Source of the DNA: Pycnococcus provasolii
Lineage: Eukaryota > Chlorophyta > Pseudoscourfieldiophyceae > Pseudoscourfieldiales
Assembly: GCA_049487715.1 (NCBI GenBank)
Contig: CP150580.1
Location: 62,001 to 126,000 of the forward strand
Direction: 5' to 3'
Length of the DNA stretch: 64,000 nucleotides
The translations under genes were made by a program, and so were the position numbers. Every line of letters starts with the position of its first letter. Positions within the stretch are counted from its first letter, which is position 1. The notes below the pieces were generated by a model. It was given only the letters and a program-made list of their open reading frames with translations. It did no database searches and was not told the origin of the DNA. Shown in pieces: positions 1-8,315 of the stretch.

Positions 1-1243
1 GCAGACTCAGATCCTCCTCCACGTTCCACACGCGCCTCAGAATGTCGAGCCCGATTGCCCAGCACGTCCAGTCGACTGCAACTTGCCTGCTTGCGCGCGG
101 GCGCTGCACCTTGATGGCGACTTCTTCGCCTTCCCACGTCGTTCCGCGGTACACTTGCCCCAGACTTGCGGAAGCGACGCACGTCGACAACAGGTCCCGA
201 AGCAGCGCTTTCTTCGCTGGATCGCCGCCGTGGAATTCCAAGTTCGCCGCGAGAGGTCCATCCCACCTGAGATCCTCGCAGATGGTCTGCAACGCGAGTT
301 CGTCGCTGAACGGCTTATTTTCTTTCTGGAGCCCCTTGAGCGCGTCCGCCGCCTCGTCGCCGATGACGTCGCCACGCTGCGCCATGGTCTGTCCAATTTT
401 CACAAACACTGGGCCAAGGTTCGCGAAGGCGTTGCGCAGAGCCTGCCCTCTCGTTCGCTTCTCCTCGGGCAGTTTATCCTCGCTCTTCCAGAGCGCGGCG
501 ACGCGTGCAAATTCGTACGCGATGACGGCGAAGCGCCGCGCCACCTCCGTCGCGCGTGGTCGGAAGAACGCCTGCAGTCTTGCTCTGCTGAACTCGCCGC
601 TGATGACGTCTCTGTACTGTCGATCTTTCGCGGACTCCGTGGGCGTCCACGGCGTCGTCCAGTTTTCCGGCGCACGGTTTTCCTCGAGCAGGGTTTGCAC
701 GGAGCTTGGCAGGAGTCTTTCGAGGCGCTCACGCACGTCTTCGTCGGACTCTTCTTCGAGGTTGTTCTGCTGCGCGGAAGGTTCCGTGGCAGATGATGCC
801 GCCGACGACGACGACGACGGCCCGTTTTGGTTTTGGTTGTTGCTGCTTGACGACGTGGGTGACGACGACGACGACGATGAGGAGTATAGTTTTGACGACG
901 TCAACTGAGATGGACGTCGTCGACGACGACCAGGAGGAGACGGAGATGTAGACGTAGGTGTGCGCTGCTGCTGCTGCCAAGCAAGGAAAGAACTTGAAGA
1001 ACCATTATTATTATGGACCCGTTTTCCTGACGCTGATGATGAAGATGATGAAGATGACGCCACCCCAAGAGGTAATCCCACCACGTGACGACGATGAAGA
1101 TTCCCACGAACACCAAGACTCCCGAAAGGCTGATTCCTTGCATTCTGAATCATCCGACCACCACTACCACGAGATGGATGAAGACCCGAAGAAGATGAAG
1201 CTCTTGACTGCATGGTTGACGAAGGTGATGATAAGGACATCAT
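1..1243 (-). CDS. ABC1 (UbiB-like) atypical kinase, plastid-type, 3' part beyond window
   Basis: Reading the minus strand from the ATG at 1243 (a second ATG follows at 1240) gives an open frame without stop to the window edge. The first ~150 residues are Ser/Asn/Gln-rich and basic, like a plastid transit or linker region. Then come family hallmarks: 'LGPVFVKIGQTMAQRGDV' near residue 290 (the KxGQ motif of ABC1 kinases) and 'ASLGQVYRGTTWEGEEVAIK' near 360, the Ala-rich nucleotide loop and VAIK lysine. ABC1K proteins sit in plastoglobules or mitochondria and affect quinone and prenyl-lipid metabolism. The catalytic loop and C-terminus lie outside the window. It is divergent from the TPR gene at 1842. 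Family assignment is firm; organelle and subfamily are inference. Confidence 0.9.
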   Translation of the reverse strand, partial: MMSLSSPSSTMQSRASSSSGLHPSRGSGGRMIQNARNQPFGSLGVRGNLHRRHVVGLPLGVASSSSSSSSASGKRVHNNNGSSSSFLAWQQQQRTPTSTSPSPPGRRRRRPSQLTSSKLYSSSSSSSSPTSSSSNNQNQNGPSSSSSAASSATEPSAQQNNLEEESDEDVRERLERLLPSSVQTLLEENRAPENWTTPWTPTESAKDRQYRDVISGEFSRARLQAFFRPRATEVARRFAVIAYEFARVAALWKSEDKLPEEKRTRGQALRNAFANLGPVFVKIGQTMAQRGDVIGDEAADALKGLQKENKPFSDELALQTICEDLRWDGPLAANLEFHGGDPAKKALLRDLLSTCVASASLGQVYRGTTWEGEEVAIKVQRPRASRQVAVDWTCWAIGLDILRRVWNVEEDLSL

Positions 1244-1841
1244 ACTAATTCTACTACGAGAACAAGAGGGGTGATGATAGTGCTGATGGAGATAAGTTAG
1301 AAGGCCGAAGGGGGACGGCTGAGGGCAGAGTGGGGCGACTGGAGAAGTGGAGAACGACTGTGCACCACGAATCGCCCCCCCGAATCGAGGGAGGGCCAAA
1401 TCTTGGAAATAGGCCAAGGCCAAGGCGGAGGCGGAGGAAAAAGGGTTGGTTTGGGAGGAGACAATGCGTGCGCCCACAAGGAAACCCCGACCAGGAGAAA
1501 TAATAGCATGGGTCGGGGACGCGCGATCCCAACCCCCAAATGCAAATCCTTATTTATCACACAGATTCTATCACTGATCACTCTTTCTCACACTTCTTCT
1601 CCCTAAAGGTATCGGCCTGCGGCCTACAAGTTCAGGAAGAAGGAGATGTTCTTACCTGCACCTACGGCTACCCTAGCTAGACCACTCTTGCTAGACCCTC
1701 CTTTTCGCTTGTTTTCCCTCCTTGACTCCTTCCAAACCACGACAGCACGTCCGGCCCTTCTTCATCACTCTTCATTCTTGTCTTGTGTTCGGACGTGCGC
1801 CGCACGCCGCATGTCAGTCAACGTTCGTCAGCTAACGCCGT
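1244..1841. other. Divergent intergenic region
   Basis: About 600 bp between the ABC1K start (minus) and the TPR gene (plus). It is purine-rich near 1260-1450 and then contains C/T-rich stretches toward 1841. No convincing gene or RNA was seen; it presumably holds both promoters. Confidence 0.5.
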
Positions 1842-4790
1842 ATGAGTTGTCAAATGCCGTATGAACAGCAGGCGCGCCTCTTGTTCGCGCAAATGGATGC
1901 GAACGGCGACGGCGAGCTCTCGCTTCACGAAATGCGGGCGTACATTGAACTTAAGGGAGAGGAGCCGCTGGCCAACGAGCTCTTCGCAGAGCTCGACACG
2001 AACCAAGATGGCGTAGTCTCGTTCGAAGAGTTTCTCGATGGATTTGACAAAGTGCGGAGGAAGAAAACAACGAGCAGGAAACTCACAACCAAAAAAGATG
2101 TGCACGCACTTCCGCTTCTCAGCGTGCGCAACTCGTGGCTAAGACAATTCGTCAAACGATGCAAAAGCAAAACGTACTCATGGACAGCGAAAGATTTTCT
2201 CAGGGCAGAACATGGCGGAGGTGGCAAAAACGTTATACAGGTATCTGCGGACAACTTGCAAGTGCACCGCGAACGTATCAATGCGGCAGGAAGAGATGGT
2301 GATGGCAAACCGACGAGCGTGCAGTACAACTCGATTCCCTTCGAGCTGATGACAACGAACGATGTGTGCTTTGGTATCGTCAAACCTGCTACAGAACACG
2401 TCAAGACCTCGTATGCTGATATGCTCAATGACATAGAACCTGGTGAAGTGCAAGACGCGACGGTGTTCGTGTCGCACGCATGGAAGTATGTCTTCGTGAA
2501 CGTCGTTGACTCCCTCGGTAGCTTGTCGGAGGATGAATTCATATGGTTTGATGTGTTCACTATAAACCAGCATGCGAGCTTGCAAGTTCCTCCTGAATGG
2601 TGGTTCACAACCTTCAAAGATTCGGTGGCGAGGATTGGACACACGGTGCTGATATTGATGCCTTGGGACGATCCTATACCGCTGACGCGCGCGTGGTGCA
2701 TCTGGGAGATTCTGTCGACGATCGACGGCAAGGCAAAATTCGTGATTAGCTTGCCGGCGGTGGAGCAGAAGGCGTTCGCCGACTTTCTCGTGAAAAGGGG
2801 AGCGAAAGAGGTGATTGTGAAGATGGTGGGCATGGATGTGGAGCGTGCGGAGGCCTGGAATAAGGAAGATCGTGACGCCATTCTCAATGCTATTCACGAT
2901 TATCCAGGTGGCAGTTCGGAGGTGAACAAAATTATCAAAGATCAGATGCGAAGCTGGGTGGTAGAAAGTGCGGTCAGTGCATTGGATACGATGGATGAAG
3001 AGACACGAGCAACATCTTCTGAACTGCAGATGAGCGTGGCAAACTTGCTTAGAGAACAAGGAAAGTACGGCGATGCGGAGACAATAATCCGCAAAGTGCT
3101 CGTCGATAATCGTCGCGAGCTCGGCGATGCGCATCCGCAGACGCTCGCATCCGTCGGCACACTCGCGGTCATACTCCGTTATCAAGGCAGGCTCGATGAA
3201 GCGGAGCCCTTGCAGCGTGAGGCGGTGGACGGAATGCGGCGCAAGCTCGGTGATACGCATCCTAATACGCTGCTGTCCATCGCAAATTTTGCGGACTTGC
3301 TCTTAGCTCAAGGCAAGTATGAGAACGCTGAGACAATGTACCGCGAGGTGCTTGATGTGGAACGGCGCAAACACGGAGATGCGCATCCGGACACGATCGC
3401 CACCACCGGCCACCTTGCATCCTTGTTCTATAAACAAGGCAAGTTTTCAGAGGCGGAGCCGCTGTACCGTAAGGTGATCGATAGCAAGCGGCAAGTGCTC
3501 GGGAATACGCATCCAGACACTCTCCAGTCCATAAGTAATCTGGCAAGTTTGTTTGAAGAGCAAGGTGAGCATGACAAGGCGGAGCCGCAATACCGCGAGG
3601 TGGTCAAAGGGTTACGGCGCGAGCTCGGTGATAAGCATCCAGACACGCTCGTTTCCATATACAACGTCGCACTCGTGCTGTATCGCCAAAAAAAGTTCGA
3701 CGAAGCAGAACCTTTTTACCGCGAAGCGCTCGAAGCTCGACGGCAAGTACTCGGCGATACGCATCTGAAGACGCTTGAGACGATCCACAATCTTGCGAGC
3801 TTGCTCAAATTTCAGTCCAAGCTTGCAGAGGCAGAATCGCTGTATCGCGAGGCACTCGAAGGGTACCGAAACGCACTCGGCGATGCGCATCATATAACAC
3901 TTCTTATATTCCCCACACTGGCTTCCCTTCTCAAGGATCAAGACAAATTTGAAGAGGCTGCTTCCTTCTTTGACCTCGGAGCGAATGCTTATTCGCAGTC
4001 GATAGAGAGCTCGGATGAGGCAACGAAGCTTTTTTTTTATTCGCAGTCGATAGAGAGCTCGGATGAGGCAACGAAATTGCAGAGGTGTGCTCAGAAGTGT
4101 CGCGAGCTCGAAGAGCAAAAGCCTGAGAAGAAGATTCAGAAGAAATACGACATGATTGAAACTCGACGGCACGAGATTGGCGATTCGCATCCGGATACAC
4201 TCGAGACCATGCATGAGCTCGCGAATATGTTCCATCTGCAAGGTAAGCCCGCGAAAGCAGAGCCATTATACCGCGAGGTGATCAATGGTCGACGGCGCGT
4301 ACTCGGTGATACGCATATAGACACGCTTCTTTCGCTTAACGACTTATCATCCATGCTTGCAGACCCACTAGAAAGGTACGCCGAGGCGGAGTCCCTAATT
4401 CGCGAAGTACTGAGCGGGCGACAGCGCCATTATGGCAATGATCATCCAGATGTATTCTGGACGACTGGCAATCTCGTTATCGTGCTCAAAAAGCAAGGCA
4501 AGCTTGCAGAGGCCATGTCTGTGTATCGCGAGGCAATCGATCCCTATCGGGAAGCTTTCGGGCAAAATAGCGACAAGGAGGCTGATTATGCCAATTTATG
4601 CATGTCTTTTGCTCACTTTCTAATGAGACAAAAGGGTGATGAGTGTGTGAGTGAGGCTGCATCCTACTTTGATATCGCGGCGTCAGCGTATGAGAAGTGT
4701 GGTCACCACATGGCTGATCATGCACGTAAGGAGGCTAGCACGTGCATCTTGTATTTGGGGTTGGGGGGGGATGGCGAAGAATCGCCTTGA
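1842..4790 (+). CDS. EF-hand / TIR-HET-like / kinesin-light-chain-type TPR protein
   Basis: 982 residues, ATG start. Residues ~10-75 hold two canonical EF-hands ('DANGDGELSLHE', 'DTNQDGVVSFEE'). Residues ~205-320 hold a conserved block with 'VFVSHAWKYVF', 'FIWFDVFTINQH' and 'PLTRAWCIWEI'. Its spacing recalls TIR and fungal HET domains (W-x-D-x5-NQ, then R-x-W). From ~385 to ~970 there are about a dozen 42-residue TPRs of the 'LGDTHPDTL...LYREV' type (TPR_10/12, kinesin light chain-like). There is no ATPase module. An effector-like domain plus TPR sensor array suggests a signalling or innate-immunity-type protein with Ca2+ input; that role is inferred. Residues ~716-745 carry a near-perfect internal duplication. 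EF and TPR calls are certain; the middle domain is tentative. Confidence 0.85.
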   Translation: MSCQMPYEQQARLLFAQMDANGDGELSLHEMRAYIELKGEEPLANELFAELDTNQDGVVSFEEFLDGFDKVRRKKTTSRKLTTKKDVHALPLLSVRNSWLRQFVKRCKSKTYSWTAKDFLRAEHGGGGKNVIQVSADNLQVHRERINAAGRDGDGKPTSVQYNSIPFELMTTNDVCFGIVKPATEHVKTSYADMLNDIEPGEVQDATVFVSHAWKYVFVNVVDSLGSLSEDEFIWFDVFTINQHASLQVPPEWWFTTFKDSVARIGHTVLILMPWDDPIPLTRAWCIWEILSTIDGKAKFVISLPAVEQKAFADFLVKRGAKEVIVKMVGMDVERAEAWNKEDRDAILNAIHDYPGGSSEVNKIIKDQMRSWVVESAVSALDTMDEETRATSSELQMSVANLLREQGKYGDAETIIRKVLVDNRRELGDAHPQTLASVGTLAVILRYQGRLDEAEPLQREAVDGMRRKLGDTHPNTLLSIANFADLLLAQGKYENAETMYREVLDVERRKHGDAHPDTIATTGHLASLFYKQGKFSEAEPLYRKVIDSKRQVLGNTHPDTLQSISNLASLFEEQGEHDKAEPQYREVVKGLRRELGDKHPDTLVSIYNVALVLYRQKKFDEAEPFYREALEARRQVLGDTHLKTLETIHNLASLLKFQSKLAEAESLYREALEGYRNALGDAHHITLLIFPTLASLLKDQDKFEEAASFFDLGANAYSQSIESSDEATKLFFYSQSIESSDEATKLQRCAQKCRELEEQKPEKKIQKKYDMIETRRHEIGDSHPDTLETMHELANMFHLQGKPAKAEPLYREVINGRRRVLGDTHIDTLLSLNDLSSMLADPLERYAEAESLIREVLSGRQRHYGNDHPDVFWTTGNLVIVLKKQGKLAEAMSVYREAIDPYREAFGQNSDKEADYANLCMSFAHFLMRQKGDECVSEAASYFDIAASAYEKCGHHMADHARKEASTCILYLGLGGDGEESP

Positions 4791-4997
4791 GATGGATGAG
4801 CATCAAGAATTGGCGATCCCCCCAGTGCCTGCCTCCGGGTTGCGGGAGGCCCATTCGGTGGAATGGGTCCTGGTCCGACGACTCCTGTTGAAGAGATCTA
4901 AAACAAGCTGTAAATTAAATTTCCCAAAAATACATGTGTGCGAACACATGACGCTATCGATGCATTCAACGAGCAGCCAAATAGCTCGGGTGTGCTC
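4791..4997. other. Short intergenic region
   Basis: Two hundred bases downstream of the TPR gene stop, including a G-run just before that stop. No gene seen. Confidence 0.4.
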
Positions 4998-5506
4998 ATG
5001 GCGTCGGCCACAACGCCGGAGCTTTCTGCCGGCAACGCAGAGGGACAACAGCAGCCTACATCGGACTTTATTATTCCACTTGAGCCAGCTGGTCACGTGC
5101 TCGACCTCCTGCTCCACACAACATGGGGCGATCGCCACTACATTGGACTCGCTGGCGTGCAGGCATTCGACCGATCGGGCGCCGAAATCCCGCTGCAGCT
5201 GCTCGGCGCAAGCCCGTCGTCCGTGAGTGAATTTCCGGGACTAGAAGACGACCCTCGAACCCCAGATAAGCTCATCGACGGTGTGTTCGCCACGTCCGAC
5301 GACGTGCACATGTGGCTCGCGCCATTCACACGCCAGCAGGAGCACGCCGTGACTCGTGAGCTTCGCGCTAGCTCCTGAAACATCTCCCGCAGTCGCGCTT
5401 GGCATCAGCGCGACTGGTGCGCCGCACTCCGAGGCGATGGTACAACTACAACAAGAACGTCGACGACACTTCTCAGCACTATAGACTAACCACTATTGCA
5501 CAGTAG
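4998..5506 (+). pseudogene. Fragment of KATNIP/KIAA0556 homologue (DUF4457), frame broken
   Basis: The frame from ATG 4998 to the TGA at 5376-5378 encodes 'TTWGDRHYIGLAGVQAFD' and 'DKLIDGVFATSDDVHMWLAP'. These are the two signature segments at the start of a DUF4457 unit, found in the katanin-interacting ciliary protein KATNIP. The next expected segment, W/Y-N-Y-N-K, is present as 'RWYNYNKNVDDT' at 5435-5470 but in a different frame. It runs to a TAG at 5504. Only part of one DUF4457 unit remains, whereas real KATNIP proteins are very large, so this is a relic, or an exon of a gene I cannot reconstruct. KATNIP acts at the ciliary base and on microtubules in animals and Chlamydomonas relatives. 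A MITE-like element starts 30 bases downstream. Confidence 0.65.
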
Positions 5507-5536
5507 TACTACTGTACTGTACAGTACTTTTCCTAT

Positions 5537-6152
5537 GTACTGTCTAAAATGATAAACGGACCGGTCATTTGTAAGTCGTCCCAATGGTCGTGCCATACCA
5601 GGTCGTTTTTGCCCGTACTTGTGGTGTTCGGGCAAGCCTCTTGAGTGGTCTATGCGACGCCGTCGCGAGGAACAGTGCACAACGAACACTCGCGTGTACA
5701 CAACCAGCCAAAGTGGTACACTCCGCCATGACCGCCAAATGTTAAACGGACTACGGGGTTCCCGTTGTCGAAATGTAAAATTTGGGTTTCCCGATGGAAT
5801 TCCTTTCCCCCATGCTGATCAGGGGGGGGGGCCCATGCATTTGGAAGTCGGGGGGAAATAGAGGGATTCTGAGTTTCCCAAATTGGTCCCGGATTTCTGT
5901 CGGGGCAAATTCCCCCCCGACTTACAAATGGATTTTCGGATTTTAATGGCGGAACGCTGTTTTGTCGCGAATTTGTGAGCAGCTCGTGCGTTGGTTTTCT
6001 ACGTGGTATGTGTGTGCAAGTAGGCCTACACCCATAGTGTACCACTGCCACAAACCACGGGTGAAACGGACTTGGGACGGCCCAGTTGTGGGGTTGACTT
6101 ACAAATCCGGTCCGTTTAACATGGGCGGTCCGTTTATCATTTCAGACAGTAC
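5537..6152. mobile_element. MITE-like element with ~27-bp terminal inverted repeats
   Basis: 5537-5563 (GTACTGTCTAAAATGATAAA...) and the reverse complement of 6126-6152 (GTACTGTCTGAAATGATAAA...) match at all but one position. Inside each end are further inverted copies of TTTGTAAGTC (5568-5579, near 5919-5928 and 6097-6108) and TAAACGGAC (5552, 5742, 6113 and others). These resemble subterminal transposase-binding repeats. There is no credible ORF, so the 616-bp unit looks non-autonomous. The termini are flanked by CAGTACTGTA-rich sequence, which makes the target duplication hard to define. The superfamily is unknown. Confidence 0.6.
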
Positions 6153-6363
6153 TGTACAGTATCGGATGGTACAGACTACAGATAGGTCGTAGGAAGGGGC
6201 CCGATGAAAAGGCAACGTCCGGGTATCCCTACCCGGGTAAGATACCTATCAATCACATAAAATCACATCGAGAGCAAGGTCAGGACAGGTAAAATACAAG
6301 TGCCACTTGTGTCCGTCCTTGTGACCTAGGGGGCCGGGACTTCACTTGGAAACCTGTCCTCTC

Positions 6364-7926
6364 ATGGCCGACACGGTGGTGGCCGACGTAGTAACCGTAA
6401 CTACGAACCAGGCTCAACTATCTCAAGGAGAGGATACCGCCGTACAACTGCCTGCGAATATGCCTGACAACAATGCTTCATCATCTTCGTCGTCACATGA
6501 AACTAGTATTCGAAAAAGAATACCATGGGTCGACTGGTGTCGAACGCAGTCCGTATACAACGTCGTTGCGGGACACGCGTGGTGGACCGCTGTAGACCAC
6601 ATGCCTGCGCCAGTTAAGGACAACTGCACGCCATTCTGCGGGTGGAAAGGATACGCGACGCTCGCGGGCGTGCACGGGAAAAAACTTGTCGCAGAAACAA
6701 CGACAGTCAACGAAACGTGGCGCATGATTGACTACACAGTCGACATTGGAACTCTGCACACAGTTCCCATGTTCTTCTTAGTTTCGGGCTTGCTGTGCGC
6801 AACAGCCACGGGAGGCGCGAGCCATAACGACAACTTCCTCGCATTCGCAAAGAGAAGAGTCGCAAGACTCATCCTGCCGTTCGTCGGAGGCGCACTCATC
6901 TATCTAGTCGTACAGGCAATCAGGAACGAAGTCAGCGCGTACAAGGTGGTCACAAGCCACCTCTGGTTCCTGTGGGCACTCACCATCACACAAATATGCC
7001 TGTACCCACTGCACGCATCATGCCGACTGCTCAAGTCAGGACGGGCCGCGCAAGCAACGCCGTACGTCGTCGGTGCGACGGTATTCGCCGTTGCGTGGGC
7101 CGTCTTTGGGTCGATACTGAAGGGAACTGGCAAGCTCAGTCACGGCGCGCCTGCGCACATCCTCCCGCTCCCACTCGCTAACGTCGCCATGCTTGCAGGA
7201 AGCTATGGCGCCGGATCCATCAAGGCAAATGCAGCACCAGCGTTCGCGGCCGCTGCATCAGTCGTTCTGACGATCGTGCTCGCGGAACCACGGCCGCGAG
7301 GCTCGGACGAGTTTGACTGGCTGAGCGAGAATGTCTACGCCGCCTTCTCGTTTGTGCTCATGTGCTACTCCATTGGCCACTACATTGGCGACCACATTTT
7401 TGAGCTCAAGTCTGCGTGGGCAAGCACGAAAATTCCCAAAGGGAGCGTGTGCGTGCTGCTGATTCTGCTCTCATCATACTGGCCATTCTTCACGTACTGG
7501 GCAGAATCCACGTCACGACGCAACGCGTTCCTGCTGACATTCTATGACGGTGGCCAGCGAGCGTGGGCCGTAATTCGTTCGTGGGCGTGGATGGGTGGCA
7601 CGGTCTGGTTCGCCGTGTCGGCGTGCGACCACTTCGTGCTACCTCTTCACTGGCACAATCACCTGCACGCCTTTTCGATGATTCTTTACATATTTCACTA
7701 CATTTCCCAGGATATCTTCGTCAGCATGCTCCGTTCTATCGACGGCGGCATAGGCTCGGATCCCGCGCGTCTGTGTTTCCTTCTGATTGCGCTGAACTTC
7801 GCCGCGAGCGCGGTGCTGTACGCGTTGTTTGCGCAGACGCGGGCGACACGCGTCGTCTTCGGCTTGCCCGAGCCTCGGGTGGTCAGTCAAACTCAAACAG
7901 CCAGCGCGAGCGCGTCGAAGGAGTGA
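6364..7926 (+). CDS. Acyltransferase 3 family integral membrane protein
   Basis: About 520 residues from the first ATG at 6364; an upstream TTG is not a plausible start. After a polar, Ser-rich N-terminus the protein is strongly hydrophobic with roughly ten predicted membrane segments. Family features are visible: 'VPMFFLVSGLLCATA', 'RVARLILPFVGGALI' and 'SHLWFLWALTI', typical of AT3/OafA-type O-acyltransferases that move acetyl or acyl groups from CoA onto glycans or lipids across a membrane. The usual early Arg-His pair near helix 1 is not obvious in the atypical N-terminal part. Substrate is unknown. The gene stands alone on the plus strand before the phosphatase-like gene. Confidence 0.75.
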   Translation: MADTVVADVVTVTTNQAQLSQGEDTAVQLPANMPDNNASSSSSSHETSIRKRIPWVDWCRTQSVYNVVAGHAWWTAVDHMPAPVKDNCTPFCGWKGYATLAGVHGKKLVAETTTVNETWRMIDYTVDIGTLHTVPMFFLVSGLLCATATGGASHNDNFLAFAKRRVARLILPFVGGALIYLVVQAIRNEVSAYKVVTSHLWFLWALTITQICLYPLHASCRLLKSGRAAQATPYVVGATVFAVAWAVFGSILKGTGKLSHGAPAHILPLPLANVAMLAGSYGAGSIKANAAPAFAAAASVVLTIVLAEPRPRGSDEFDWLSENVYAAFSFVLMCYSIGHYIGDHIFELKSAWASTKIPKGSVCVLLILLSSYWPFFTYWAESTSRRNAFLLTFYDGGQRAWAVIRSWAWMGGTVWFAVSACDHFVLPLHWHNHLHAFSMILYIFHYISQDIFVSMLRSIDGGIGSDPARLCFLLIALNFAASAVLYALFAQTRATRVVFGLPEPRVVSQTQTASASASKE

Positions 7927-8315
7927 ATCACAAGTAAGTAAGTGTTAAAAAGGAGCACTTGCCAACAAGTGAAAATACCCCCTTAACTTAAGTGAGAGGT
8001 CACACAACAAACCATGATTGGGCCAACTGGATCTACCAACCACGAAGCCGTAACCCTAGCACGCGCCAACCCTTGGAAACCCTAACCATCTCCATCACTG
8101 ATCTTAAACCATCCGTTGTTTCTCCCCCCTCTTATCTTATCCCACCGATTTATTTGTCGCTTAAGATTGATTCGTCCAAAATCGGCGCCTTAAGTTCATT
8201 CTGCTTTTCATCCTTCGTCGCTCTGGTGAGGCTCAGCTCAGCTCAGTACCTTGAGTGAAGTGAATTTCAGTGGTCTCACTTTTCTGTGCTAGTTTCAAGG
8301 AGGTCATTCCCAACG
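7927..8315. promoter_or_regulatory. Intergenic region with telo-box-like motifs
   Basis: Between two plus-strand genes. It contains TAACCCTAG (8051) and GAAACCCTAACC (8076-8087), matching the telomere-like motif seen at many gene starts in this window, and a short GCTCA direct repeat near 8228. It probably includes the promoter of the next gene. Confidence 0.45.

Noticed and set aside
42-980. Several overlapping plus- and minus-strand ORFs over the first kilobase
   Set aside because: They are shadows of the ABC1K frame, which runs off the window edge and alone shows kinase motifs.
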